Notes: generated by a model not told the origin, from the letters alone. Positions 26,103 through 35,269 are shown, counted from the first letter of the stretch. The stretch is DNA of 64,000 nucleotides from Candidatus Heimdallarchaeota archaeon LC_3 (GCA_001940645.1 MDVS01000006.1:62001-126000), one strand, 5' to 3'. A program made the numbers and translations.

Positions 26103-26704
26103 CTAGAAATAACACTAAAAATAATATCCTAATAATTTCAAGTTACTTTTATAAAAAAAATAAAAGATTATTTCACTAAATATCAAGTCAACTTGTTTTT
26201 CTATTTATTATTAGCTTCTGTTCTTAAAAATTGCCATAAATTAATAGAGCTTTATTCTTTAATATCTTACTCTTCTTTACAAATGTAATCTTGCTGAACA
26301 TTAAAAAATCTCATGCTAAAAAATTTCTTACAAGTATTACTAAAGGAAAAGATTCAACCTAGCTGGAAATTAGTAAATTTACTATTTTTAAAAAAATAAC
26401 CTCACAAATTCAGTTTAAAGAAAAATTCCAATTCTAATTTTTTAACAATGATGAAAACTTATCTTAAAAGTTAGTTTGCTAATAAAATTTTAATGAAATT
26501 GTATTTAATTTAAATTTCACGTTTTAAATGATATTTCAATGAATTAACATAATCAAAAGATTAAATACATAGAAATTTTTTATTCTTGAGAAATTTCAAG
26601 CACTTTTCTGATCTATATTTTCCAATTGGATAACAAGTTCTTTTTCGAATTGAATAGAAAAAAAGTGTTGATAAGATAAATGAGTAGGTATATTTACATT
26701 AAAT

Positions 26705-26803
26705 ATGGATTTTGATAATATGGATAATTTAACATCTTCATTAATTAAATTTTTAAAAAGTACCATTAATGTCGTTAATAAAATACATATGATTATTGGT
26801 TGA
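26705..26803 (+). CDS. Micro-protein, solitary third-locus copy (32 aa)
   Basis: ATG frame of 32 residues, starting MDFDNMDNLTSS and continuing LIKFLKSTINVVNKIHMIIG. The core STINVVNKI aligns with STVNIMQQF of the copy at 7687 and with SQINVMQRF at 5072, at the same distance from the C-terminus. Unlike the others it starts acidic and has only a weak upstream GGT. It lies 280 nt before tfb on the same strand. Confidence 0.4.
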   Translation: MDFDNMDNLTSSLIKFLKSTINVVNKIHMIIG

Positions 26804-26855
26804 ATGGGATAAAGACGGGTTTAAATTATAGTTTAAATATCGTTTGGGTTAGTGA

Positions 26856-26867
26856 ACCTTATAAGGT
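26856..26867. promoter_or_regulatory. 12-bp perfect palindrome ACCTTATAAGGT
   Basis: Perfect palindrome in the tfb upstream region, partly overlapping a GGTT-AGTG-AACC hairpin (26848-26858). It could be an operator or the base of an RNA stem. It is not repeated elsewhere in the window as far as I could see. Confidence 0.3.
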
Positions 26868-27082
26868 CATTTTAGGAAACTAATTATTTAGTCATTATTC
26901 GCTAATTGGCTTCAGCCTTTTCTTTCTTTTCGAAATTGTAGCGAATGGAGTAGTTTGATTGCACCGAGATCATAAGTTTTCAGATTCTTTTCGGGGATTA
27001 CCAAACAAATTTACGACTAGTGACATTTCCATTAATTTCAATTTTTCTGCAGAATTTTACATGATATTTAGCTCTATATTTT

Positions 27083-28087
27083 ATGAAATTCCAACCTAGG
27101 ACAAATTCGTATCGGAGTAATAATCAAATGATAGGTAAACCAATAACTAAAATTGTTTCAACTGAATCAGACGTCGATCTAGATGTCGTCAGATGTCCAG
27201 AGTGTAATAATGAAGAAATTGTTACTGACATACACCGTGGAGAATCTACCTGTAGTCGCTGTGGAATTGTTATAGAATCAAAAATCATTGACTCTGGCGC
27301 AGAGTGGCGTGCATTTAATCACGAAGAACGTGAACGACGTTCAAGAGTAGGTTCTCCTAATTCTGTTCTCATACATGATAAAGGGCTATCAACAATAATT
27401 GGATATGAAAATAGAGATATTTTTGGTAATAAACTCTCTGCTACAAGGCGTGCACAAATCTATAGATTGAGAAAATGGCAAATTCGAGCACGTGTGCATT
27501 CATCTATAGACCGTAATCTTGCATTTGCAATGTCGGAGCTCGATAGGATCTCATCACAATTGGCTGTTTCAAGATCAGTAAAAGAAACTGCTGCCGTAAT
27601 TTATCGTAAAGCTGTAGATTCACGCTTAGTTCGTGGTCGTAGTATCGAAGCTATGATTGCTGCAACAGTTTATGCTGGTGCAAGAGTGAGAAGAGTTCCA
27701 CGAACATTAGACGAAATTGCAAATGAATCAAGAATTTCTCGAAAAGAATTAGGGCGTTGCTACAGATTATTAATTAGAAAATTAGGATTAAATATACCCT
27801 TAGCCTCCCCAGTAGATTATCTGGTAAGATTTGGTACTGAGTTAGGTCTATCAGGATCTTGTCAACGGGATGCTGCGGAAATTCTCTCAACAGCAAAAGA
27901 AAATGGATTGACTGCAGGAAAAGATCCAACAGGATTAGCTGCGGCAGCAATATATATCTCTGGTATTATCAAATCCGAGAGAAGGACCCAACGTGCAATT
28001 GCAGAAACGGCCCGCGTAACCGAAGTAACCGTGCGAAATAGATATAAAGAATTAGTAAGAGAACTAAATATCAATATCCAAATCTAA
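27083..28087 (+). CDS. tfb: Transcription initiation factor B (TFB)
   Basis: 334 residues. The zinc ribbon CPEC...CSRC (about 38-60) is followed by the B-finger/reader region IDSGAEWRAFNHEER, then two cyclin repeats (about 135-225 and 230-330), each ending in a typical helix-turn-helix (ISRKELGRCYRLL and TEVTVRNRYKEL). TFB recruits RNA polymerase to TBP-bound promoters. The N-terminus has 35 extra residues before the ribbon (RTNSYRSNNQM...). The length is slightly over the usual 300-320. Archaeal marker gene. Upstream lies a long untranslated region. Confidence 0.95.
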   Translation: MKFQPRTNSYRSNNQMIGKPITKIVSTESDVDLDVVRCPECNNEEIVTDIHRGESTCSRCGIVIESKIIDSGAEWRAFNHEERERRSRVGSPNSVLIHDKGLSTIIGYENRDIFGNKLSATRRAQIYRLRKWQIRARVHSSIDRNLAFAMSELDRISSQLAVSRSVKETAAVIYRKAVDSRLVRGRSIEAMIAATVYAGARVRRVPRTLDEIANESRISRKELGRCYRLLIRKLGLNIPLASPVDYLVRFGTELGLSGSCQRDAAEILSTAKENGLTAGKDPTGLAAAAIYISGIIKSERRTQRAIAETARVTEVTVRNRYKELVRELNINIQI

Positions 28088-28172
28088 AATCAGTAGATTT
28101 TTTCTTTATTTTTTTTGATCTAAAGTAAAATTTCTAGGAAACAAATTAAGAAAGCTAAAGGTTTGATATTTC

Positions 28173-28787
28173 CTAGTTATTCATCCCTAAGAACATTTTG
28201 TGGATTCGTTGATCAGGACCCAATTCAGGATGAAAAGTAGAAGCAATAATGTTCTTATATTTAATTAAAACTGGATCATCATTATATGAAGCTAGAATTT
28301 CAATTTCATTGTTTTGTAATATTTCTAAGGCTGGAGCTCGAATAAACACTCCATTATAGTTGGTATCAAATCCCTTAACGGTTAAAGATGTTTCAAAACT
28401 GTTTTGTTGCCGACCATAATGATTTCTTAGGACTCTAACAGGTAACATGTTAAGAAAAGGCTTAAGAGACTCTTTTTCGGGAAAGGATTTAATTTCTTGA
28501 GCTAACAATATGACCCCAGCACAAGTGGCAAGTAAAGGAAGATTGTTATTAATTAATCGGCTTTTTAATGAATCAAAAAGGTTAGATTGTCTAATTGGAT
28601 GATTAGCTAGCCTGTTTATGGCAGTGGATTCACCACCTGGTAAAATCAATCTATCAATGTGTTCTAATTCCTCTGCGTGGATTACTCTTACTACATTAAT
28701 ATCTGGATCAATTGATTTCAGCATTTCTTCATGCTCTAGAAAATCACCCTGTAATCCTAATACACCAATAGTTTCAGATTTACCCAT
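28173..28787 (-). CDS. pdxT: Pyridoxal 5'-phosphate synthase glutaminase subunit
   Basis: 204 residues. Class I glutamine amidotransferase: GVLGLQGDFLEHEEM at the N-terminus, PGGESTAINRL oxyanion region, nucleophile Cys in LLATCAGVILLA, and the His-Glu pair in FHPELGPD. It hydrolyses glutamine and passes ammonia to PdxS. The ATG begins 1 nt after the pdxS stop, so the two are translated together. Confidence 0.95.
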   Translation of the reverse strand: MGKSETIGVLGLQGDFLEHEEMLKSIDPDINVVRVIHAEELEHIDRLILPGGESTAINRLANHPIRQSNLFDSLKSRLINNNLPLLATCAGVILLAQEIKSFPEKESLKPFLNMLPVRVLRNHYGRQQNSFETSLTVKGFDTNYNGVFIRAPALEILQNNEIEILASYNDDPVLIKYKNIIASTFHPELGPDQRIHKMFLGMNN

Positions 28788-28788
28788 T

Positions 28789-29745
28789 TTACTCTCCTCC
28801 TCGTTGACTCATGCGCAAGTCTAATGTTTTAAGGTCCATTCCATACATTGATTTTGTTTCATCAATCATAGATTGGGCTTCCATAACAATTTCAGGATCA
28901 TCCCAATATGTTGTTGCTAGTACAACAGCCCTTGCCCTTTCTAAAGAATCTTCACTCTTAAAAATGCCTGATCCAACAAAAACTCCATCACACCCAAGAG
29001 CCATTAACTCTGCAGCATCAGCAGGTGTAGCGATACCACCAGCAGCAAAGTTGACAACAGGTAAACGCCCCAAACGACCTGTTCTAACAACAGAATCTAT
29101 AGAGACGTGTAATTTTCTAGCTTTAAGAACCAATTCTTGATAATCTTGCTCCATGACTAATATTTTCAGTTGGGTTACTTCATTCATTAAAATGCGGATA
29201 TGATTTATAGCTTCAGCAACATTTCCAGTACCAGGTTCACCTTTTGTCCTTATCATTGATGATCCTTCCTCATATCTTCTTAGAGCTTCACCTAGATTTT
29301 TGGCTCCATTTACGAAAGGTACATTAAAAGGCCACTTCCAGATATGTCTAGTTTCATCTGCAGGAGTTAGAACTTCTGATTCATCAATTGTATCTACTCC
29401 TGCTGCTTCAAGAACTCTAGCTTCAGCTGTATGACCAATACGGGCTTTTGCCATTACTGGTATAGTTGTATTGTCAAGAATTTCTTTTATTCTTGTTATA
29501 CTAGCTGGACGTGCAACTCCACCATGTTTTCGGATATCTGATGGGAGTTTATCTAAAACCATTACAGCCACAGCACCTGATTCTTCAGCAATGTTAGCTT
29601 CCTTAACTGTTGTAACATCCATTATAACTCCACCCTTAGTCATAGCTGCAAAGCCACGTTTAAGGCGTGAAGTACCGTGAATTGCTAAACCTGATTCATC
29701 AACATATCTAGATTCATATTTTTCACTATTTAAATCAAGAAACAA
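28789..29745 (-). CDS. pdxS: Pyridoxal 5'-phosphate synthase lyase subunit
   Basis: 318 residues from the TTG at 29745, six nt after GAGGTG; an upstream ATG at 29805 would add 20 hydrophobic residues without a Shine-Dalgarno element. The family signature is continuous: [18 protein letters not shown] (catalytic Asp), [11 protein letters not shown] (the lysine forming the sugar imine), [11 protein letters not shown] and [17 protein letters not shown]. It condenses ribose/ribulose-5-phosphate, glyceraldehyde-3-phosphate and ammonia to PLP. Vitamin B6 from this operon would serve the YggS-type PLP homeostasis protein at 44242. Confidence 0.95.
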   Translation of the reverse strand: MFLDLNSEKYESRYVDESGLAIHGTSRLKRGFAAMTKGGVIMDVTTVKEANIAEESGAVAVMVLDKLPSDIRKHGGVARPASITRIKEILDNTTIPVMAKARIGHTAEARVLEAAGVDTIDESEVLTPADETRHIWKWPFNVPFVNGAKNLGEALRRYEEGSSMIRTKGEPGTGNVAEAINHIRILMNEVTQLKILVMEQDYQELVLKARKLHVSIDSVVRTGRLGRLPVVNFAAGGIATPADAAELMALGCDGVFVGSGIFKSEDSLERARAVVLATTYWDDPEIVMEAQSMIDETKSMYGMDLKTLDLRMSQRGGE

Positions 29746-29896
29746 ATAAAACACCTCTAATTGAATGAATTTAAATCCACAAAAAAGATTATGCACATCA
29801 ACCAAAGCTGATTTCTCTATGTTTCTGCATATTTATAGAAAATCAAAATAAAAAAGTGATTTAAGAATTTTCAAAATCTATGTTTTATATGAATTT

Positions 29897-29912
29897 ATGC
29901 AAAAATTTGCAT
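29897..29912. promoter_or_regulatory. Palindrome ATGCAAA-AA-TTTGCAT in the pdxS upstream region
   Basis: Sixteen bp with perfect 7-bp arms, about 150 bp upstream of pdxS in the 318-nt divergent gap (29746-30063). It may be an operator for pdxST or for the membrane-protein/methyltransferase pair. The rest of this gap shows only AT-rich promoter-like DNA. Confidence 0.3.
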
Positions 29913-30063
29913 TAATGATTATATTTTAAATAATATTTCTAAAAATTGCTCTATACCAATGTTAATTTTTTCTAATAGTTGAAAGAAAAAAGTTAAATCA
30001 AAAAAATTTTAGAAATGAATTTTTAATCATGATTACTTGGATAATCTGTCCGAGTTCTTGAAA

Positions 30064-30579
30064 ATGAGATCTTTTCTAAGCGATAAAATTGAAATTATCC
30101 CTTTGCTAATTTTTTTGGATATTTTAATTTTGATTTTAACAGCATTAATACGTCCCCAATACGTTTTATTTCATATTGCTGAAATAGTATTTTCTGGGAT
30201 CTTGATAATAATATTTATTCGGTTTCATAGGAATAAGGAAATTAATGAAGAAAATTTACTAATAATTTTTTATAATGCTTTGTTAGTGTTTTCTATTCTT
30301 TGGCTAGGTGGAGTCTTATTATTAAATCGTATTGCTGTTGAATTGCAACAAGACTTTTCCTATGCTCTCCTTTTAATTATCTTTTTCATCACAATTCTCA
30401 TATTCATCTTAATAAGTCTAAGAGAAATCATGTCTCATAAGCAAGTAATAAAATCCTCTCCTCACATTATTGTCCTAACTTGGATCGTGATAGGATCATA
30501 CATATTGTTAACAACGTTTTTTCTTGCTCCAACAGAAGATGTATCTGAAATTATAACTAATATAAACGGATTATTCTAA
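30064..30579 (+). CDS. Multi-helix membrane protein upstream of a DNA methyltransferase
   Basis: 171 residues from the ATG at 30064; a TTG at 30037 would add nine residues. Neither has a strong Shine-Dalgarno element, so a leaderless transcript is possible. About five transmembrane helices with a basic loop RFHRNKEINEEN after the second. No motif. It ends 16 nt before the adenine methyltransferase gene, whose GGAGG lies in that gap, so the two are one operon. The pairing is unusual and suggests a membrane partner, but no function can be read. Confidence 0.55.
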   Translation: MRSFLSDKIEIIPLLIFLDILILILTALIRPQYVLFHIAEIVFSGILIIIFIRFHRNKEINEENLLIIFYNALLVFSILWLGGVLLLNRIAVELQQDFSYALLLIIFFITILIFILISLREIMSHKQVIKSSPHIIVLTWIVIGSYILLTTFFLAPTEDVSEIITNINGLF

Positions 30580-30595
30580 TTTCGGAGGTTTTCTT

Positions 30596-32509
30596 TTGGT
30601 TAATAACGCAAAAATAAAATTGAATGATCAGATGAAAATAGAAAATGATGCTTATTTGCGTTATTATTTATTTGCTGGAGTGAGAAATTTAATCTCAGAT
30701 TATTTAAATAATAATAACAATGTAGATGAATTTCTTAATCTTTTAATTCAAGATCTGCCATTAGAGTGTATTCAAGAAGCTGAAACTAACAAATTTAAAT
30801 CACCCATCGTCTTTCCATTGCTCAATGAAAATTTGTTAGCTGAAATTGTGGAAAATGATCTTCTTGGGGAAGTATACAATCATTTCTTATCCAAAAAATG
30901 GAAAAGCGCTCAAGGTTATTATCTAACACCTTTTCATATAACAAAATGGATGATAAATCATTCAAATATTTTGCAATCTGAGTTTATTATAAGCACTGTT
31001 TTAGATCCTAGTATCGGTACAGGACGCTTTTATCTCAGTTTATTCAAATTATTAAAGGAAAGTAATAAATTAACTGAATTGAATATAGAAAATATTGTTG
31101 GATTTGATAATGATCCATTTTCAGTTTTCATCTGCCGTACCAATCTTTCATTACAATATCTATTGTTAATGAATATTACAGAGTATTCGGATCAAAAAAA
31201 GATTGTTATAAAAATATCAAATTCAATAATTAACCAAGATTTTCTCAATCCATCAATAATGAATCTTAATCGTTTTTTTCTGTCTTCTAATCATAACATT
31301 ACGACTTTAGATAAGATTATTAACAAAATTCCTCCATTTAAAGATGGTATTAATTACATCTTTTGTAATCCGCCATATAGCAAAATTCAATTGTCAGAAA
31401 AGCAACAAAAATTATTTCAAAAATCAATCTACGGTCATGTAAATGCATATGCTGTATTCTTACACTTAAGTATTGATATAACTTCTAGTGATGGGAAAAT
31501 TTCATTTATAATGCCAGAATCATTTAAGTCAGGGTTATATTTTAAAAATTTGAGAAAATTCCTTCTATCTAGTACAAATTTTATTAAAATTGTTTTAATT
31601 AAGAATCGTACTGGTATTTTTGATAGTGTATTACAAGGGCTAGGGATTTTTCTCTTCCAAAAGCTGCATGAAGAAAATTTTAATAACGAAGTAAAAATTT
31701 TTCCCGTCAATACAAGCCAAGATTTATCTTCATCGAATATTAATAATTTTGTAGTTGAGAAAAAGAAAACCACTTATTTCCATGGCCAAGAAGTCTTTTT
31801 TGTATTTGGAAAATCTATAAAATCTTATCAAATATTTGAAAAAATTCAATCGAAATCAATTTCATTTCAAGATTATTTGGATGATATTTATGTTACTACT
31901 GGTCATATTGTGTGGAATCGCCTAAAAGAATTATTAAAAGATGAAAATATAGATTCATTGACTAAGGATGATTATCCCTTAATATGGAGCGATAATTATG
32001 GGGCATATTCTTATGATCCAAAAGGAAAGATAATACGTAAGCGCTTTATCACTTTGAATAACAAAATTTCGAAATTTCTTTTAAAAAAACCCGTTATATT
32101 AGTAAAAAGAGTAACTGCTAAAGAACAATCTCAACGAATTGTTGCAACACTTACTCCTGAACATTTGTCAAATTATTTTGTAGAAAATCACAGTAATATT
32201 GTATCAAGTCAAACTTGGACTCTTACTGATAAGCTATGCATTTTAGGGTATATGAATTCTTTAATTGCAAATTATTTATTTGCTCTTCTTAATGGTAACA
32301 CGCAGGTTTCTGCTACAGAGCTGAGAGTATTATTTTTTCCAAAACTTACAGAAATGCAAAAGGTAGAACTTTCTTCTTTGGTAAAAAAACTTCTTCATAA
32401 GGATATTGACGTAAAAGAGAAAAAATTGTTTATATCTAAAATTAATTATTTTTTTTACGACTTTTTTGATTTAACCGAAAAAATCCAACATGAAATTTCT
32501 CTGAAATGA
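30596..32509 (+). CDS. N6-adenine DNA methyltransferase (type IIG-like, no nuclease domain seen)
   Basis: 637 residues, TTG start 7 nt after GGAGG. Residues 75-125 are the N-terminal helical region typical of these enzymes (LLGEVYNHFL ... GYYLTPFHITKWMI). Motif I is LDPSIGTGRFYLSLF, motif II GFDNDPFS, and the catalytic motif IV NPPY is in FCNPPYSKIQL (about 260). Residues 380-637 form a target-recognition-like region. An N-terminal PD-(D/E)xK nuclease, as in full type IIG enzymes, is not apparent. It is either an orphan methyltransferase or part of a restriction-like pair with the membrane protein. Confidence 0.8.
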   Translation: MVNNAKIKLNDQMKIENDAYLRYYLFAGVRNLISDYLNNNNNVDEFLNLLIQDLPLECIQEAETNKFKSPIVFPLLNENLLAEIVENDLLGEVYNHFLSKKWKSAQGYYLTPFHITKWMINHSNILQSEFIISTVLDPSIGTGRFYLSLFKLLKESNKLTELNIENIVGFDNDPFSVFICRTNLSLQYLLLMNITEYSDQKKIVIKISNSIINQDFLNPSIMNLNRFFLSSNHNITTLDKIINKIPPFKDGINYIFCNPPYSKIQLSEKQQKLFQKSIYGHVNAYAVFLHLSIDITSSDGKISFIMPESFKSGLYFKNLRKFLLSSTNFIKIVLIKNRTGIFDSVLQGLGIFLFQKLHEENFNNEVKIFPVNTSQDLSSSNINNFVVEKKKTTYFHGQEVFFVFGKSIKSYQIFEKIQSKSISFQDYLDDIYVTTGHIVWNRLKELLKDENIDSLTKDDYPLIWSDNYGAYSYDPKGKIIRKRFITLNNKISKFLLKKPVILVKRVTAKEQSQRIVATLTPEHLSNYFVENHSNIVSSQTWTLTDKLCILGYMNSLIANYLFALLNGNTQVSATELRVLFFPKLTEMQKVELSSLVKKLLHKDIDVKEKKLFISKINYFFYDFFDLTEKIQHEISLK

Positions 32510-32566
32510 ATAAAAGAAAAGTAAAGAGCAATTCTTTTTGGTGTTGCATTCAGGAGAGGGACAATT

Positions 32567-32629
32567 TTGGGGATATTAGATGTAATTCTATCATTATTTG
32601 GAATAGTATTCATGGTTCATAAAATATAA
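32567..32629 (+). CDS. Putative 20-residue hydrophobic peptide
   Basis: TTG frame, (M)GILDVILSLFGIVFMVHKI, preceded by GGAGAGGG six nt upstream. Its TAA overlaps the ATG of the next small frame (TAATG), an arrangement typical of translational coupling. One transmembrane helix. Small enough to be chance, but the strong Shine-Dalgarno element and coupling make it worth listing. Confidence 0.3.
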   Translation: MGILDVILSLFGIVFMVHKI

Positions 32630-32772
32630 TGGAATTGATTTTAAAATTAAAGAAAGAATTTAACCTTAGCCAGTTATTTAATTACTTCTTTTATAGCTTA
32701 TTTATAATTCTTATCTTTATTAGACCAATTTTTTATTTATTAAAAAGATTAAGAGGATTTTTTAATGTCTAA
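32629..32772 (+). CDS. Putative 47-residue single-helix membrane protein
   Basis: ATG frame with a charged N-terminus (MELILKLKKEFNLS), one long hydrophobic helix (YFFYSLFIILIFIRPIFYLL) and a basic end KRLRGFF. It overlaps the first 8 nt of the formiminotransferase gene and the stop of the 20-residue frame, forming a coupled chain. AT-rich DNA gives hydrophobic frames readily, so confidence is limited. Confidence 0.3.
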   Translation: MELILKLKKEFNLSQLFNYFFYSLFIILIFIRPIFYLLKRLRGFFNV

Positions 32773-34003
32773 ACTTGTTGAATGTGTTCCAAATATAAGT
32801 GACGGTCAAAACCAAGAAGTAATTCAAGCTGTTTTGGATGCTATGACAGCTATACCTGGAGTAACATTACTCGATCATGAATCAGATAAGGATCATAATC
32901 GATCAGTAATAACCATTATCGGAAAACCAGATGCTGTGTCTAATGGTGCTTTTGAGTGTATAAAAAAAGCTTCTGAATTAATTGACTTAACCAAGCATAA
33001 AGGCGAACATCCAAGGATGGGAGCTACAGATGTATGTCCTTTTATTCCTATCAAGGATGTTACTATGGAAGAATGTGTTGAATTGGCTAAAGCACTAGCA
33101 AAAAAAGTAGCTGAAGAACTTAAAATACCAGTTTACCTTTATGAGGAAGCTGCAACAAGACCAAATAGACAAAATTTAGCTGTAGTAAGAAAAGGACAAT
33201 TTGAGGGAATTAGAGATGAAATTAAAACTAATCCAGATAGAAAACCAGATTTTGGGCCAAATGATGTTCATCCCACAGCAGGAATCATGGCCATAGGAGC
33301 TCGAATGATTTTAATTGCCTTTAATGTCAATTTGGATTCATCTGATGTTACTTACGCTAAAACTATTGGCAAAGCGATTAGATTTAAAGATGGCGGATTT
33401 CGATACACAAAAGCAATGGGTTTTGCTCTTAAAGAGCGCAATATTTCACAAGTTAGTATGAATATGGTTAACTATGTTGGAACTCCACTTTATAGAACCT
33501 TTGAATTTGTCAAGAATGAAGCAATGCATTTTGGAATTTCAGTTATAGGTAGTGAAATTGTTGGTTTAACACCCTTAAAGGCTTTAAGCGATGCTGTTGA
33601 ACATGCATTTAGAGTTCCAGAAATCACAGATGAGATGATTGACTGGGATGATAAAAACAACTCCCTAGAGTTTACAATTGAAGTTGCAAAATTTTCTTCT
33701 GAATTAGGTAATCAAATAATAAATGCACTTTCTGAAAATACTGGTGGTTTTAAAGGTGTTAAAGCTAATGTTAGTAACAAAACATTAACCATTAAGGTAG
33801 ATGATGCAAAATCTACTCCTATGCATAGATTATTTTATACTACACTCTCTGAAACTGAACATTTTGGCACAACAATTACTAAAATGAGTTTTGAGAAAAT
33901 CCCAATACATGTATTAGTAACTGCTGCTGTGTTCTATTTAAGAATAGAAAATTTTGATATAGGTCAAATATTAGAAGTAAAACTTAGGGAAAAGGTTCAA
34001 TAA
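32765..34003 (+). CDS. ftcD: Glutamate formimidoyltransferase with an internal insertion
   Basis: 412 residues; stand-alone family members are about 300-330. The N-domain has VECVPNISDG, LDHESDKDHNRSV and the catalytic His82 in HKGEHPRMGATDVCPF. The C-domain has QVSMNMVNYVGTPLY and GSEIVGLTPLKALSDA. The expected final helix, AAVFYLRIENFDIGQILE, occurs only at 387-404, so about 105 residues (278-384) are inserted where the family is continuous. It transfers the formimino group between formiminoglutamate and tetrahydrofolate (histidine degradation). The cyclodeaminase follows 18 nt downstream. Start ATG after AGAGG. Confidence 0.88.
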   Translation: MSKLVECVPNISDGQNQEVIQAVLDAMTAIPGVTLLDHESDKDHNRSVITIIGKPDAVSNGAFECIKKASELIDLTKHKGEHPRMGATDVCPFIPIKDVTMEECVELAKALAKKVAEELKIPVYLYEEAATRPNRQNLAVVRKGQFEGIRDEIKTNPDRKPDFGPNDVHPTAGIMAIGARMILIAFNVNLDSSDVTYAKTIGKAIRFKDGGFRYTKAMGFALKERNISQVSMNMVNYVGTPLYRTFEFVKNEAMHFGISVIGSEIVGLTPLKALSDAVEHAFRVPEITDEMIDWDDKNNSLEFTIEVAKFSSELGNQIINALSENTGGFKGVKANVSNKTLTIKVDDAKSTPMHRLFYTTLSETEHFGTTITKMSFEKIPIHVLVTAAVFYLRIENFDIGQILEVKLREKVQ

Positions 34004-34021
34004 AAATATGAGGTATAAACA

Positions 34022-34648
34022 ATGTTGATTGATAAATCAGTAATCGAGTTTTTGAATGAAACCGCATCTGATAGCCCAGCTCCAGGTGGAGGAAGTGTTG
34101 CCGCACTAGCAGGATCACTTGCTGCATCTTTAGGTGTTATGGTTTGTAATTTGACTTTAGGTAAAGAAAAGTACAGTGATGTGGAAGATGAAATTAAGGA
34201 AATAAGTTCTAAATTACAGGTCAATATGAAAAGATTGAATGAACTTATTGATGAAGATGCTAATGCCTTTAATGACGTAATGGAGGCTTTTAAAATGCCA
34301 AAAGATTCTGAGGAGCAAAAAACCATTCGTTCTGATGCTATCCAAAAAGGATATAAAAAAGCAATTTCTGTACCAATAGAAACTGCACGATACTCTCTTG
34401 AATGTTTAGGTTTTATTAATACTCTTGTGAAAAAGGGTAATCAGAATGCGATTACGGATGCTGGAACAGGAGCACTGATGGCGTTATCAGGCGTAAGAGG
34501 AGCTATTTACAATATAAAAATAAATTTAACCTCAATTAAAGATCAAGACTATGTTAAAAACATTAAAAATGAAGTTAATAATATTGATAACTCTGCTTTG
34601 GAATTCTACAGAAAAATAAATTCAGAAGTTGAGGAAGTATTCGAATAA
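34022..34648 (+). CDS. Formimidoyl-tetrahydrofolate cyclodeaminase
   Basis: 208 residues, the stand-alone FTCD C-terminal domain (FchA type). Signatures: PAPGGGSVAALAGSLAASLG at the N-terminus, VMEAFKMPK in the middle and NAITDAGTGALMALSGVRG near the end. The all-helical fold releases ammonia from 5-formimino-THF to give methenyl-THF. Operon with the transferase, so the pair feeds one-carbon units into folate; no hutH/hutU genes are in the window. Confidence 0.9.
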   Translation: MLIDKSVIEFLNETASDSPAPGGGSVAALAGSLAASLGVMVCNLTLGKEKYSDVEDEIKEISSKLQVNMKRLNELIDEDANAFNDVMEAFKMPKDSEEQKTIRSDAIQKGYKKAISVPIETARYSLECLGFINTLVKKGNQNAITDAGTGALMALSGVRGAIYNIKINLTSIKDQDYVKNIKNEVNNIDNSALEFYRKINSEVEEVFE

Positions 34649-34659
34649 TTATAATTTTA

Positions 34660-35190
34660 TTATAATGGACTAAATAACTGGTCTTCGGGTAGACCAATTT
34701 CTTCAACAGACACACTTTTCTTACTTTTATGTGGAGACCAACATCTCCCACATAAAAATATTCTCTTAGGTTTTATTAGTGGATCTAAGCTTCTTCCTTT
34801 TCCACCAGGAATTATCCATATCCCTTCCCAGTTAGCCCTTAGATTTCGACATTTAATACAGAAAACTGCTCTAGTTAATTTTTTTTCTGGTGTATCCAAA
34901 TCCCATCCTATCTCCAAACCACGATCTTCACTGTATATTGCTACAGTTCTTAGTCGTTTATTTCTTACAATTTGATATTCTTCCTTTTTTTTATTGTTCT
35001 GTTCTTCAGCTGGAGGTCCATGAGCTTTTTTGGTAAAAAATTTTTGTGGAATCCTTCTTTCATTATGTCCTTTAGTAAGATTCTCTCTTTTCACATTTTT
35101 TGATATAAATGGAGTACATTTCTTACAAATTTTGTTTCTTTCAAGAACTGTTCCACATTCAACGCAAAATTTAAGATTAGAAATATTCAT
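34660..35190 (-). CDS. Double zinc-ribbon protein
   Basis: 176 residues from the ATG at 35190; an in-frame GTG at 35208 is possible. The N-terminal ribbon is CVECGTVLERNKICKKC (residues 8-24). A basic linker follows, and a second Cys set (VFCIKCRNL at about 115 and FLCGRCWSPHK near 155) surrounds a globular region with IWIIPGGKGRSLDPL. Probably nucleic-acid or protein binding. It converges with the cyclodeaminase (11 bp). Family not recognised. Confidence 0.6.
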   Translation of the reverse strand: MNISNLKFCVECGTVLERNKICKKCTPFISKNVKRENLTKGHNERRIPQKFFTKKAHGPPAEEQNNKKKEEYQIVRNKRLRTVAIYSEDRGLEIGWDLDTPEKKLTRAVFCIKCRNLRANWEGIWIIPGGKGRSLDPLIKPKRIFLCGRCWSPHKSKKSVSVEEIGLPEDQLFSPL

Positions 35191-35269
35191 TACCAACTTG
35201 ATCTTCACAATTCTGATAAATAAAAGAGTAAAGAGACCTAATTAATACTATTGGTTGCTTGAAAATTTT

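Larger units (their letters stand above)
26103..27082. other. 980-nt gap upstream of tfb with micro-ORF and palindromes
   Basis: The longest gene-poor stretch. It contains the micro-protein frame at 26705-26803, a 12-bp palindrome at 26856-26867 and the inverted repeat ATTCGCTA ... TAGCGAAT (about 26898-26948). The last 250 nt are less AT-rich than the rest and may be the long leader of tfb or encode an unrecognised RNA. The first 600 nt are featureless AT-rich sequence. Confidence 0.35.

Noticed and set aside
34022..34648. Fusion of cyclodeaminase with the transferase
   Set aside because: A stop at 34003 and a separate ATG at 34022 show two independent genes; the transferase insertion is unrelated.
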